A stretch of DNA of 64,000 nucleotides from Multifurca ochricompacta (Eukaryota; Basidiomycota; Agaricomycetes; Russulales; Russulaceae): positions 1 to 64,000 of the forward strand of contig WTXG01000015.1 of assembly GCA_022496185.1 (NCBI GenBank), read 5' to 3'. The position numbers and the translations under genes are program-made. This document shows positions 37,782 to 59,300 of the stretch, piece after piece. Every line of letters starts with the position of its first letter. Position 1 is the stretch's first letter. The notes beneath the pieces are model-generated. The model was not told where the DNA came from. It saw only the letters and a program-made list of their open reading frames with translations, and ran no database searches.

Positions 37782-39124
37782 GTGCCCACCCACAGTGACG
37801 CATGTATAATGATCGCATGTCTACATATTCCTACACATTTGTTATCTAATACTCACGTCTCGATAGTTACAACTTCACTTTAAGCAAAGGTGATGAGTGA
37901 TGAGTTCCTGTACCTGCGGTCCTTGGGTTTCTCTGGGTTTGTCTGACAAGATTACGATTACCGACGGGAGTTGGTGAAGTCTTTGGATCAGCTGGTTGGT
38001 GAGATTGTTTATTATATTGTGTACACTCTCCGGGCGCTGGTGTGTGGGTGTAAGGACTGCGATGCCGACGATGAGGTCAATTGGACTCGCGCTCGCTGAG
38101 CCACTGAGCGGGAGTCATGTCACGTGAAAACCCATTGGGATATGGCATTTTGTACATGTACACGGTAGAAAGTCCAAAGAGTCTCACTAAAAAGTGCGGC
38201 CACTACAGGCCCAAAAAGTAGCATATCGTACATACACATGACACACAAGCCCATTGAATTATGACATGGGGTACGTGAGGTCCTTTGCTTCGTGCCGGGG
38301 GTTATACCATTCATCACACGCTAGATGGTACATAAATAAGGTAAGGAGCATATATGAGGTGGGGAGAAAAAAAGCCGAACATACTCGGTGTACTTAAACG
38401 AACCATGGTGGGCATCCGGAAGGTTCCAGGTCACCATATGCTGTCCATTCCGAATCGTATTTCGGTCGTGCTTTAGATTTTGTTGGAGCATGCTGGCGCG
38501 ACTCTGCACGTGGGCGTGTGGGTGTCGTCGATGTGGAGACCGCCGGCTGACTTTGGGTCGTCGGTGCCGACACCGGGGCGTTGGTCAACCCCCGTCTCAT
38601 GTGTTCGCGCCTTTCTCCCTTCGTCGGATCCGTAAATGATGCTGATGGCACAGCATAGAAGGGAAGTCAGCTTTAAATGAGACAATACACTGAAGCTGTT
38701 CGCGCTTACCTGAAAGCGTTATGGAATTAGACATGTATCTGAGGTGTTGCTTGTTTCTGCTTCATTGGAGAGGCCGCATAAATAGGCAGGGATGAGTAAG
38801 TCCGAATCCGAGACTTCTACACTGCATCGGGTCTGGAAAATCAAATGCTGGCCGGAGTTCGGCCTGGATCTCAATTCCACTGCTGTCTAGGCAATTCGGG
38901 CCGGTCTCGACTTCGGACCTTCCGTTCAGACCTTCCGTTACTTGAGAATGAACGAGATAGATAGATGCGTCGGAGCGACCATGAGCTATTGTTATGCTTA
39001 ACATCGGCTCTAGCTACGGAGGACAGATATCTTTCTTGAGAGGGGTTGCCGTGATGATGACTGCGATAGCTCGGGCGGAGGTCTTGTCAGCTTTGGATCA
39101 TGAAGACTCGCCTGGCCCAGTCGA
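37782..39124. other. convergent intergenic region
   Basis: It lies between the 3' ends of PLD and the PHD gene. Candidate short frames (minus 38651-38394 and a plus-strand stretch at about 37950-38099) look partly coding-like but have no start, splice partner or recognisable domain, so they are not called. No repeat of note is present. Confidence 0.4.
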
Positions 39125-40603
39125 TTAGGCACCCGAACATGGAAAGTATGATGCAAATACTCCATGCGGCTCGCGGCGCGCGGCCTGCTGTGCTCGTGCC
39201 ACCTCTACCTCCGCCTGGTTTGCAACCAAGACGAACCCGCCGCGCTTTTTGCCCGCACGGCGCACGGCCTGTACCTTGCGCATACCCTTACGCGGACGAG
39301 CTGCCTCACGCTGCTCCTGCCGCTCTAAAAATGCGAGGATGTGCGGGTCCTCTGCCGCCAGCGCAGGTAGCACACGTGGCTCTGCTGGAAGCTGTGGAGG
39401 GGGCGATTGTCTACGTAGACGTTCGCGCAGAGGTAGGGGAGTGGCGCGTGGAGCGATGGAAGTCCGAGGGGTGGACCATATAGGTCCTCCAACTCATCAT
39501 CTTCCGGTATGACTTGAGGTACAAGCGGAGGCGTTTTGGACGTTGTTGCTCGGTTAATCGATAGTCGCGAAAGGGCTTTGGTGACTCCAGGGGTCCGGTT
39601 GAATGAAAGTGCACGAAGGTCCAGGGTTGGATGGTCGACATCCATAGGAGACGAGTTGACAGCGGCAGAGGTTTGTTGGAACGATCGGGGAGTGCCCTGA
39701 ACAGATGTGGGCTTGATAGGTTGATCCGTCGGTGTCGTGAGAGCGCCTGGAGCACGTAATTATCCGTCAATTGGTGCGCACAAGTCTTCTATAAATAACA
39801 AAATAGGCACAGTACCAGAGAGGCTTCGCGAAGATGCACGGGACGCGAGTAAAGGGTAAAAGTGGATGATGCATTACTGGACGGGGGTGGCGCATGTGCT
39901 GCAGACGGGGTCAAAGGAAGCGGCGTTATACATGGCTGTTGGGGGTTTATAGCAGTCGTATTTGGTGACATCGGCGACTTGCTATGAGCCTTCGAACGCT
40001 GTATGCTTGGCCGCGCTAACATCGCTTGGGATCCCATCGAGGTTCCTGGCTCACGAAAATCAACATTTCCAACACTAGGCTCACTCGCAGGTTTTGAAAG
40101 TGGGGTCACAACATCTCGAAGTGTTTCTTTCGTCCGATCAAAGAGATACGCTGGCTCCTTCGGAACGGACAATGAATCGGCTTCTGTGACAAGGGCTCAG
40201 GGCGTGGTATCTCAACAACAGGTGGAGAAGGCGATCTGGCTTGACGAGCGATAACCTTTCGTACCCGCGACTACATTTCAGCGAAATAAGATTTGCGTAG
40301 AGCGCGATCAAGATACGAACCTCTGAGATTGCTTGGGGTTGGGCTCGTTTTCTCTTGCAGCATCTACCTATCCATGAGGTTAGTCCGTTGTCAACATCAT
40401 TGTCGTTTGTGGCACGAATCAAAGCAGTGAGCTCTTGATCACTCAAGGGTGGGATATGACAACCTGTCTCCCATAACATATCAAGAATATGTCTGTCTTG
40501 GTATGGTTTACGCACGATGATGCCAGTTCTTCCCGCATTCAGAACAAGATAGTAGAAAGTTGTATGGATTTGAAGACGTTCCATTGCAACGATTGCAAGC
40601 CAT
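39125..40603 (-). CDS. PHD-finger-like protein
   Basis: The start is ATG at 40603, giving MACNRCNGTSSNPYNFLLSC. Exon 1 ends at 40516; a 52-nt intron (40515-40464) then yields SECGKNWHHRCHIPPLSDQE. The CxxC...CxxC...WHHxC pattern with CHIPPL is a PHD-type zinc finger, which usually reads histone H3 tails in chromatin. Exon 2 (40463-40321) and a second intron (40320-40271, GTTCGT...TGTAG) lead to SRVRKVIARQARSPSPPVVE. The rest is Ser/Pro-rich and ends in a basic C-terminus (ARPRKGMRKVQAVRRAGKKR). One-base losses are inferred at about 40193-40195 (GGG, restoring IPRPEPLVTEADS) and about 39445-39453. The stop at 39125 depends on the second correction; without it the protein would end at about 39325. 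The exon 3/4 junction near 39816-39746 has an uncertain phase. Confidence 0.75.
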
Positions 40604-40734
40604 TCGCTCTCTAAATGGGGTTAGGGTTTCAAAGTCGCCAAAGGCGAGGGCGACTTCTAGAGCGCACGTGTTACGACGACTTGTCACTGCCGCTGCCACT
40701 ACCACTACCATCATCATCATCAATTAAAAACAAG
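40604..40734. promoter_or_regulatory. bidirectional promoter, PHD gene / SIKE-like gene
   Basis: Only 131 bp lie between divergent start codons. An ATC/ACC-rich microsatellite-like stretch (CACTACCACTACCATCATCA) sits next to the SIKE-like start. Confidence 0.55.
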
Positions 40735-41765
40735 ATGGTCATCGTTGATAGTGCAACTGGCGAGCCAGATGTAGCCCGTCTATTTACAATCCTTTCAGAG
40801 CTTATGGAGCAAACTAATACCCATCGGTCCTATACTGCTCAGTTGTATGCGCAGGCAAATGGGATAAAGGTTTGCAATCGTTGCTCTTTCAATCCGTTCT
40901 CAAAGACATAGCCAACTAGGCACAGTCAATACACTCGCAGACGGGTTTTGTGTTAAGACGGTGTGCTAACAGTAATGATCCGTCAATGCCATCGCTCACG
41001 AGGAATGACTAGCTTTAACATGGATCTCAAAAAAGGTCTGTGTTCGTTTACGAGTTGCAATACGGCTGAACTAACTGGCCCAGAGGAGTATGATGCAGAG
41101 CTGGAGCGCATGAACGCCGCGATGATGTCGGAAAACCTGGCGCTGCAACATGACAACAAGCAGCTAAACACTTTGATCAAAGAGTACGAGACAACACTCG
41201 AGACCGTCATGGGTCTTTTCCGACAGCGCGCAGTGCGTTTCCTTTCTTTCTGGTCGTTCGTCGCAGGGATTTCCTTCCGGTCTGTCCAGTGGAATGCTGA
41301 TCTCTTTACATTCTTTTTCAGCACGATGTCCAATGTCAGGAATTAACTCGCATCCGTGACTATGAATCGCGTATCCTCGAGCGCGAAACTGAGGCCCAAG
41401 CCGCTCAACTGGCAATTCAGGTAGCCTTTTCCGCATCCCTTATGCGTCTCTCTATGCTCTTGCGCAGCGCATTCCGCACATTCAACGGAGAGGCGGAAGA
41501 TGGCGATAGTGATCCAGACGCCGCTGACTGGGCACTCGAGCGCGAATGCGAGCTGGCTCGTCTGGAGCGCGAGAATGCCGTGTTACGGATGTTGCTTGGC
41601 GCGCCCGGCGGTGAAGAGGACGCACAATTGCGACTAGCGTTGCCACCACAGGAGGAAGGCCGCCGAAGTGTGGTGTCATCGGTGCGTGATGGAGGTGGAA
41701 TGAAGGGTGGCCCAAAAGGGACTGTGGGACCCTTTGGGACCTACAAGAAGTTACATCCTGCATAG
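40735..41765 (+). CDS. coiled-coil protein of the SIKE/FGFR1OP2 type
   Basis: The start is ATG at 40735 (MVIVDSATGEPDVARLFTIL). Exons are 40735-40869, 40941-40960 (20 nt), 41013-41035 (23 nt), 41084-about 41231, and the remainder to 41765. The spliced core reads KTGFVLRRFNMDLKKEEYDA followed by ELERMNAAMMSENLALQHDN and KQLNTLIKEYETTLETVMGL, a long heptad coiled coil. The motif LIKEYETTLETVM resembles SIKE/FGFR1OP2 proteins, which in fungi and animals belong to the STRIPAK phosphatase-kinase scaffold. The C-terminus is Gly-rich (GGGMKGGPKGTVGPFGTYKK). Frame and splice phases agree throughout. The STRIPAK role is family inference. Confidence 0.78.
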
Positions 41766-43537
41766 GCCTGACAGTTTCCTGGCGTTGGGAGACATGCCGT
41801 GTTTATGTTGATCCACCCATTGTTTTGTGCCGGAGGTGTTACCCCACCCAGTTTTTTTTACTTTTACACTTGTCATTGTCGTATTGATGTGGAATTCTAT
41901 TTTCAGTTATCGTCTAAGTATGGTTTCAAATCGGCCTTTGTAGTCGGTGTTCAAGATTGCTGAAAATTCAAAGACTCATGGACCATGGATATGGACATGT
42001 GAACGGAGGCCGTCCGGTTCGCGCCATGAACTCATTTGTCGCGGTCATCGGTCGACCCGCGTGACTATCATCTTCGAGTTCTGCGGATGACTCTTAACTA
42101 GACCGATCCAAACTACTTGCTGATTTTCTTCCTTCCCTTCCCACGCTATCGAGACAGTTATTGCTATTTTTTCTACGCGCATGATAGGTCAGCCCTCGAC
42201 GGCATGACGGTTGCGAGTACTGTAGCCAAGTGCATCTTGCACGATTGACAAGCTCGTTTTGCAGGCGCAGGCGAACAATCACCACCTGTACGACATTTTC
42301 ATGCAATTGTATCAAGTCTTTTGGATCCGAGTACGAAATTCTTCGATCCCACCTTTGATAGGTTGATAGGTTGATTATCAACGACAGCATGAGAAGAATG
42401 GATTGCCTCGTGACGGGGGATTCTCACATTCACGCCCACACCCACGACGGCGCCGCTGTTACTTTCCAAGTCTGCTATCATCCGCGCTTAGTGAGGTACC
42501 CGCCGCCACTAGGCAGTGAGATGGCAGTCAAGCCGGAATGGTCTTCTATCAAGCGCGCTCCGCGGAGACCCGGGCGCTGTTCGGCCTGCCTAATGGCCAA
42601 AATTGGACCGGGTATTGTAACCATCTGAAGAGTGGGGAGCCGCGGAATCATCGTATCGCGCTATCGTACCATTAGAGTTAATCGCAATATTATACACCCT
42701 CGCATAGGACCTGGAGATTTAATATTGGTATCTACGCATCTGCTCATGCTCATGCTCGTGCTCGGTAGCATGCAGTTAGCAGTTAAAGAAATATGTAATT
42801 GGAGTAACTGAAGGTAGATTGATTTTTGATGATGATTGATTTGAACAATTGAATAGAGTTGGGTGGGTCAGGCACCAGGAAGAATTCATTATGACTCGAC
42901 TCGAGCAATGCCTACGAGCTACGAGCAACGACTCGGAGGAGAATTCGGGAGAGAATGGGAATAGGCAGGTAGGATAGAAAGACGGGTGGGTACAACACCG
43001 GCAGAACTAACTTTCATGAGCTCAATGATTGGATATTGGATTGGACGGGGGACCGGGCACGGGGACGGGGACTGGACAGGGACGAAGACGGAGATTAGTG
43101 TATAGTGTAGTGAGTTGTGAGTTGTGAGTTGTGAGTGAGAGAACATGTAATAAATTAAAAGCGGCGCCTGCTGAAATCGGTCTTGGTTCTTCTTTTCATC
43201 ATCACAAGTAACGGTGCACCGGGGGAGGGGGTGTTGTAATAATAATAATGCTCGACACCGACACTAGTACTGGTACTGGTATCATTGCTTCTCTCATTCC
43301 TCCACCTCCATCTCCACCTCCTCCCCACCACCACCACCTTCTCCTCCTCATCATCGCCACCACCACCACCATTCTGCCCCTAGTGCAGATTTACTTTTCT
43401 CTCGTCCCCACTCAATCCCCTCTCATCCTATCAGACGCGCCATCCACCACTTTACCACTCATAACCACATTTTTCAAAAGCCAGTAAAGCCCGCTGACCC
43501 CTGGAGTGCAGGCGCCCCTCGTGCGCGTATAATATCC
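41766..43537. other. intergenic region, upstream of the PH-domain gene
   Basis: No gene is supported. Short direct repeats occur: GCTCATGCTCATGCTCGTGC at about 42741 and TGAGTTGTGAGTTGTGAGTT at about 43110. A C/T-rich, CACCACC-rich tract at 43295-43375 leads to the promoter of the downstream gene. Confidence 0.45.
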
Positions 43538-46500
43538 ATGGCGTCCAATGTAAGATCGAGTTCCAAAGGCAAGGAGCGTGAAGCACTCGACTCGCTTGAT
43601 TCTGGATCGTTCAGTGAGTGTCTTTGCTCATCATGCCTCATGTATCCATGTATCCATGACGGCGCGCGCCCACCCATCGGTACTCATTTTACTTACTCCG
43701 GATGGTCTCAGCCAGCTCCCTTGCATATGATGACTCTATCTCTATCCCTGCAAGCAAGGCCACTCGAGGTGCACCACCTTCCCGTCCTACAACTGCAGAC
43801 TCTCCACTATCTCCTACTATCGGGCAGTGGCGACAGCGTGGCAGTATTTTGGGCGTGGCCTCTGACGCGCTACGCTTTGGGCGGCGCCGTAAATCCATCA
43901 AAACCCTCCCCCCACCACCACAGCCTCGTCTTCTCCTTCCGGAGGTTATTGAAGTGCGCGCATCTGCGCCTACCCCTACATTCGATGATGACGAGGAGGC
44001 CGAGCGCGAGCAGCTTCGCGCCGCTGCAGTGCAGTCCGTTGGTTTCGATGTGGATATCAGCGGTTCTCCGGACCGTGAGCACACCGCTTTCGGTGATGAG
44101 GGTGATATTAACGACGGAAATGACCATGCCCACGTGAATAAACACGAGAATGGGCGCGCATCACCACCCCTCTCACCTATTTCTCGTCCATTGACAGCTG
44201 ACAACAGCCTTTCCGATGTACCCGGATCGTCTCACACCGCCCGCCAACGCGGGCGTGTAAGCTCGCTCGGTGCAATTAGGACACCGCAGCCCCTCTCAGC
44301 CCCTACGTCTACGTCTACGCCTACGGAGGTGCCCGCTTTTCCGAGCACACGTGCCCAGGTTGCTCTGCATGAGCAACTCTCCGCGACGTTGCCGAAGCAC
44401 TATCCTCCGCCTTCGTTGCTTATGCTCGCGCTCTCGAAACAGTGGAAGGCGCGGCATGTTGTTCTCAGCGCCCCAGTACCCACAGGCGCCTCATACTTAC
44501 ATGTATTCAAGTCTTCTGCGGCAGACGAGCGAGAGTTAGAACGAGTTGAAATAAATGAGCGCAGTGTCGTGTACGTCAACGATGAGGATGTTGGCGGCCG
44601 ACGTGGTGTTGTGCGTGTTGGCGGTGTCGATGTCGGTGCCCTTCGCCGGGAGTTGAACGGGGACGAAAACGGCTTGACCATGATGATGCTGCAGATCGTG
44701 GATGCGAATGAGTCGCAGAGTTGGATCAATGCAATTAAGAGCGCAGTCCTTGGCCAACGGTGCGCATATATCTGACCTTTTTGTTCACTGTTGCCAATCT
44801 GCTCATGTCTTTCTCGCGCGCAGATCGGTTCGCGCTGGCCTTGGCATCCCGTCTAACCCATCTAGCATGCCTGAGCCACGGGGCGACCTTGACGTGATGT
44901 TGTCGATGCGAATGCAGGGGTTACTCCCTTCACCCGCTAAGTCCTCCTTCAGTGCAACGGATGAGTCAACCAAAGCCCAGCAGAACGGATCTTCGGGCGA
45001 TGACCCCAACTCGCTTCCACAGCCTCCGAGCGTGCGCACTCGACCCGTATCACCGCGGCCACCAAACGGTGTTCTCTCCCTCAAGAATCTTTTCTCCGTC
45101 TCCGGATCCGGTTCAACACGACCTCGCTCACCTTCATTGACGCGTGCTGCTTCGCCAGATGTGGCGTCCGGCGAGTCCTTCGGCAGCGCAGCTAGTAGTC
45201 TACTTAACATGCGCGCCGTCGCTGATTCACCCCTCATAAAACCGTATTCCATGCTCCCGCCCACAGGACCCGCATTAGATCCGACGATACAGCTGCAGCG
45301 CAAGATCATCGACCCACAGTCAAGTCTTGACTGGGCACCGTTAGAAAGCCCATCCAACCCACCAGCTATCGCCCCTCCTCGTGCAATGTCTCCCAGCTTA
45401 AATCCGCCTCCACCTCGTAGGCGCGCGTATACGACAAATGAGCCGCGTCCAGCGACATCGCCTGACGCTGGTAGGTTTGTATATAACCACGGCAATGCAA
45501 GCACAGCGGGTAGTTTTGGAATACCTGTCCCGGAGCCCACGCTCCCGCCGTTGGAGCGAGCATATTCGGAACGAAAGAAACCACGCGCGAATTCCGTGTC
45601 AAGCAACTCGACAACCACCGAGAATAGCTCTGCTCGACGCTGGTCGCGTCAGTCATTTGTTCCCCCACGCCTTACGCCACCTTCTGGTTCACCACCGCCT
45701 GTCCCTTCTCCTGTCCCTCACTCGCCTCCCTGGCAGAGCAACTCCCAACAAGAGTCGCACTTACCGGAACGCTCTCCAAGTCGTTCCTCTTCTCAGTCTC
45801 AGAAAACGCTGCCGAGCATTATATCTAGCTTGCACGTAGCGTCGAAACGCGCGAGTGCATCAAGCAGCGTGTACAGCATCGCGACTACGAGTTCCTCACC
45901 TCAACACATTAGCACGTTCTCGATCGCGCGTGCTGGTGGCGGGCATCGCCTATCTGTACCACCACCCCCGCGTCCTGCGCCTAGCACCGCACTTCCACCA
46001 ACACCGTCAGAATCAGACTCCGAGGGTCCACAGTGCACCCACAGTCGCCGTGAAAAGCATACGCAGGAATTCGCTCGCTAGACGTGCGTTACGGCTCTCA
46101 CTCGGCCAGCCTGCTACGTCCATATCCGCCCAGGTACAGGGTTTGAAAACCAATGGCACTAGCATCGGTCCAGCGTCACATTCGCACAGTCGGAGCACCA
46201 GCGTTGACAGCGTGCCGCTCTCCGCGTTGTCGCACGATCACGGCATCCCTCCTGCGCTACTTGTGCCACCAAGCCCTCCACCGACAGGCCCGCTTCCCCC
46301 TCCACCGCCTATGCAGTCAATGCCAGCGCCTAGGCCGACGTCTACCTCTCCACGCACGACGACATTCAAGCAACGTTTGCGCATCCTCAGTGCACCTTCA
46401 GGCCGTGCAACGCCGCCGCCTCCTACCATAACAACGGCAATCTATCCCGTGCTCCCTCCTCTCGAGATCCCTACGTCTTTGCCAACAACACCAATCGTCG

Positions 46501-46909
46501 AGCGCATCACGCACATCGCCCCGGACACAGATTTCATCCTTCTAGGAGGGGACACACCTGTTGCAACCGTGCCACCGGGGCCAACGCTTGGAAGAATGGA
46601 ACCCGAGGCGGGTGGCACCCCCTCAACGCCGTTGCTTTCGCTCCCATTAACCCCACCACCACCACCCCGTAGTCCATACAGATTGCCCCGCTTCCCGTGC
46701 CGGAACGCTCACCGCAGCAGATGACAGTGCTATCACCGCCACCGCGTAGAGGGTCCGCGCGCCCGCTGCCATCACCGTCACCAGAGCAGGAGTGCAGGCC
46801 GAGTGCAGCGCGGGTTGGTAGGGGCATGCTACCCCTCACGCCACCGCCGCTAGACTTGGCGCGCAACACGTCCACGTTGTCGTTGAGTATCGTAAGTGGT
46901 GCCGTGTGA
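43538..46909 (+). CDS. PH-domain protein with long Ser/Pro-rich C-terminus
   Basis: The start is ATG at 43538 (MASNVRSSSKGKEREALDSL). Introns are about 43614-43711 (GTGAGT...TCTCAG) and 44760-44823. The N-terminal third is Ser/Pro-rich. A pleckstrin-homology domain lies at about 44400-44760: LALSKQWKARHVVLSAP (strand 1-2 with KxW), SYLHVFKS, RVGGVDVGALRRELNG and QIVDANESQSWINAIKSAV (the terminal helix with invariant Trp). Such domains bind phosphoinositides or proteins at membranes. More than 600 residues of low-complexity Ser/Pro sequence follow. The frame changes at about 46020-46045 (an apparent +1, possibly two nearby losses) and again at about 46670-46683 (one lost base), giving an end at 46909 (...STLSLSIVSGAV). 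Function beyond membrane or phosphoinositide binding is unknown. Confidence 0.8.
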
Positions 46910-47683
46910 TGTGTTGGGGTTCTCGATCCATCGTCGTTTTCGTTTTCGTTTTCTTGATACATAGTTGTTTTCAATTGTTCCTCGTTGGTCTGCGTTCTCA
47001 TTTTTTTTCCTTATCCCATTATGCCTCTTTTCGTTCTGTGTCCGTCCTCCGCCGCCTTTATTTATGACCTCATGAAAGTAGGCCTCGCAGTTCCAACTCA
47101 CTGTAATTCTGACTCATGCGTCATTTGAATTCTTTGTCGTTTTCGTTTTCGTTCTCTCAAGTACTACTCAAGTCTCTGTTACCTCTCACCTGCTCACCAT
47201 CTCCCCATGCAATCTTAATCTCAATCCATCCCACTCCATAGAAGTAAATTACGTACCTACTACTCATCGCTTCATGTAGTCCTAGCCTTAACACACACTT
47301 CAGGGTCGCGCATGGTCCTACTATCCTGCGCTCTCTGGTCAATCAGGATCCGTTTATACACTGAAAAAAAGAGTGCATTAGTAGCCCCCCCCATGCAGGT
47401 CCGGCCATGCATCCCCGCGACCACGGGTTGAGCATATCAGCCAGCAACTCTCCAAGTCAATGGGGACAGCTGAACACAGATAACGTACGACATCACCTCA
47501 CAACCCGTCCCGTCACATGTTCTAGGGGAGATAAGCCATCATGTCATTCTGGCAGACCGTCACAGAACATAGTAGGATAGTCGAAAATGAAAAAAAAAAG
47601 TGAAAAGGAAAACTGAGATGCAGTAAATATACAGTATGTAAGACAAACAATGCAGAAGTATGTCAGGCGATGGCACCGATGCT
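46910..47683. other. convergent intergenic region
   Basis: It holds the 3' ends of the PH-domain gene and PRP8. TTTTCGTTTTCGTT-type repeats occur at about 46935-46955 and again at about 47140-47155. An A-rich run is present at 47590-47600. No gene is recognised. Confidence 0.45.
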
Positions 47684-56301
<8,618 letters not shown>

Positions 56302-59300
56302 GTTTGTCGAGGACGACGGAAGGACAGGTTTGCACTAGCAAAAATCAGACGCGTTTGCTTCGCCGTTTGCCACCATGTTTCAATCGGCGTCTGAATATTC
56401 GAGCGGCACTGAAGGCACGGCATGACTCAGGGTGTTTGTTACGTGGTCACGTGGCACAAATGATAATGATGTCAACTAGATTCTTGTGCGGTGTCGACTC
56501 CCTTTAAACCTTTAAAAGTGTATAGCGTACGGAACTGAAAGTCGCAGGTATGTCTATCCGACTACGTTGGTCATCGGGGAGAAGGCTGCTGTTATCGCAG
56601 AGGAGTTAGGTATCAAGGGCGTTGTCTGAAGACTCGAGACCCGGTTCGGTCGGCTTGTCGGAGGGATATGAATCTATTGGCTGGTTCAAGCAAGTCGTTC
56701 ACTGTTGTGGTTGTGTACTGTCTTTGAGGGCAGAAGGAAATTCGTGCAGACAGTGTTAAGATATATTAGGTCTGAGATTATAAACCTTGAAGCAAAGAAG
56801 AGGGCTCACTCTTGCACACAGTCCTTAGGCATAAATTCGTGTTGCAGGGCTTAGTTCAAAACCATGTTGTTCAGAAGCCTATTCCACTGAATCGTCGCAC
56901 TTCCAAGGCTCATGCTATGGAGCAGTAATTCATTTTAACGCGCGCGACCAAACCCTCGGTGACACTGAGTCGGGTTCGGAACAGACAAAAGAAGATTCCC
57001 ATGCGTAGTTAATGAGTCAATCCAGTGCTCTTGAAATGTACCCATCGACACCCCAACTTCCTGAACATGTACCCTTAGGAAGCCCTATGTAACAACCAAC
57101 TCCAACTTCAGTGACTACTTCAGTTCATCGCGAAACCTATCGGGTTCCTGCGGCAGATTTCCTGGCGCTGCCAAGCTCCTCTCGAGACAATTGGTCTGGC
57201 TGTTCAAGCCGCACCCGCGCTACGTGCGAAATGTCACCGACACTGAATCGCTTACCGCTCGTCACACTCTGGCCGCAATCCAAAATTCACAAGACCAAGA
57301 CCACAAGAGATTCCACCATTACCACACCCTCAACCGACTTAGGACGCATGCATTGTAGTTTTTGTGACTGCATTTCTCCCATTGTGCACCACCTCTGTCC
57401 TGTGACTCGCCTCCCATGTATAAAATGTCCTTGTTTCTCGCTATCTTGCAATGTCATCATCACCTCTCTGCTATTCTCGAAACCTCCTGTCTGATAACCT
57501 CGTGTGATTAAACAACCGAAGCATCTCCAGGCTCCCGCTGAACCAAATTCGTACTCCACGTCCCCACAACGTTCTCTCATACACTCCCTCTTCCATACAG
57601 CCTACGTCTTCCCCCCTCGGGACGACTCCTCTACACCCGCGCCCAATTATTCATTGGAACGACATCATCCTACCCTGGGTAGGTCAAGATGACTGCCCTA
57701 GGATTCCCAATACGTCAAAACCCATAAGTGGAGCACGCCGCAGACCTGCAACCAGACCCCGACAAATCTTAACAATAAATTTAAGGCGACGGGGAAGCCG
57801 AGAGGAGCTTCGCAACCACAACTTCGCATGGAGTTTCCCACCGATTCCCACTGGGGCCAAGTGTCTAGCAGGAGTCTGTGGGGACTACCACGTGGGAAGA
57901 GCTGTCTTGGGGAGATGCGGAGGGCGGAGGGCGTAGAGAGCAAATGCAGCACTACATGGAGGACAACAACCAGGTGAAGGGATGAACGATCTCTTCCGGA
58001 TCTCCAAACGACTGAAGGACAGTTTAAGACAGTTTACAAAGCACTGCTCGTGGCCTCGCCGCCGGCAGACTGGGATCGCCGATCCATCAACCAATTCCAG
58101 TGTAGGCTGTGCGCCTGGGCAGGATTCAGTAATCGGATAGACCTCAAGTGACATTGCGACAGTATGGAGGCACACCCAATGTCCTGGGGCTTGAACGCTG
58201 GGCAAGAACGACGGGGCCCTGGAACATTGGCAAGCTTGTAAGGGACCAACTAGACTCTGCGCGCCAACGCCGTTGGTCGCAAGGAGATCATGTAAGGCCA
58301 GGCTCGAACGACCTAAAGCCTATTCACGTTCACGAACCGGATGACAATCCCGGGTCCGAGAAACCAGGATTATCGGAGTTTGAAGCACCAGAATCACGGT
58401 CGGCGCCAACTTTGGTGGACTGATATGCGTTGAGCAAAGCACGCAGTTGGTCATAGGAGTTGAAGAGGAAAGTGCCAGTGGGTGGAGAGTTGAAGGAAGG
58501 GAAGAGGACGCCAGCTTGTGTGTGTCAAAGTGATGCCAGACAAAGTCAAAGTCAAGTGCAAAGAAACAAAGCGAGTTCACGAGGAGTTCAAGGTGAGGCT
58601 CGAACGCTGCTTGAAGACGAAAGAGGAGATGGGGCAAGCCATTTGCGGGGTTAAAAGGGAGAAGTTTCCGGAGTCGTCGAGGAAGGAAGGGGGAAACACG
58701 CCGAGGAAAAGCGCCTGCGCTCGAAAGGCAAAAAAAAAAACTAAAAACCGATGTTAGTATCTACTGTTTGTAAAACCTGTTGTCTCTTTGTATTCATTGG
58801 ACCTCCTGCAACGTGTGTTGTAGTGTGGAGCCATGGACGATTGATTGCTTTGCTATGTTCTCTGGCACGGTATCCTTTTCTTAGCCTGGTAAGGGGGTTG
58901 ATGTTGGGCCACGAAAGTCACTTGATCTCGTTGATCAGTCACTGTAAGGCAGGCACAATACAATTTTTTTTTTCATTCAAGTCATTCCTAGCTTAGTCTT
59001 GTATATATCAGGTCCATGGAGTTATTTTGTACCATCTAATTAAATGTGCAGCTACCGGCATTACATCCCGTAGAGTAGCAGTCAAAGACAATCCGAGGTA
59101 GTCCTGGGCCAATACTACTGTGTCTGCGTATGTATACTCATTTAACCATAGGCTTATGTAGATCCCGAGGAAGCATCAGACAACATGATCATGATGGAAC
59201 CGACGCACATCCCCCACTTTCTTTTTTATGTTTATGTCTCATGAACTCAGATGCGGCGATGCACAGCACGCAGGCACAGGCACCCCCTACCCCCACTTGT

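Noticed and set aside
37950..38099. Plus-strand frame reading ELVKSLDQLVGEIVYYIVYT to a stop
   Set aside because: It is about 50 codons after a stop, with no upstream exon that splices to it and no relation to the PLD C-terminus, which already ends at 37781.
38394..38651. Minus-strand 85-aa frame with Pro/Ser/Arg-rich text
   Set aside because: There is no recognisable domain, splice partner or supported start; it could be chance or an unrecognised terminal exon.
58460..58757. Lys-rich plus-strand frames
   Set aside because: They have no start context, no homology and a simple-sequence tail of A residues; not distinguishable from noise.
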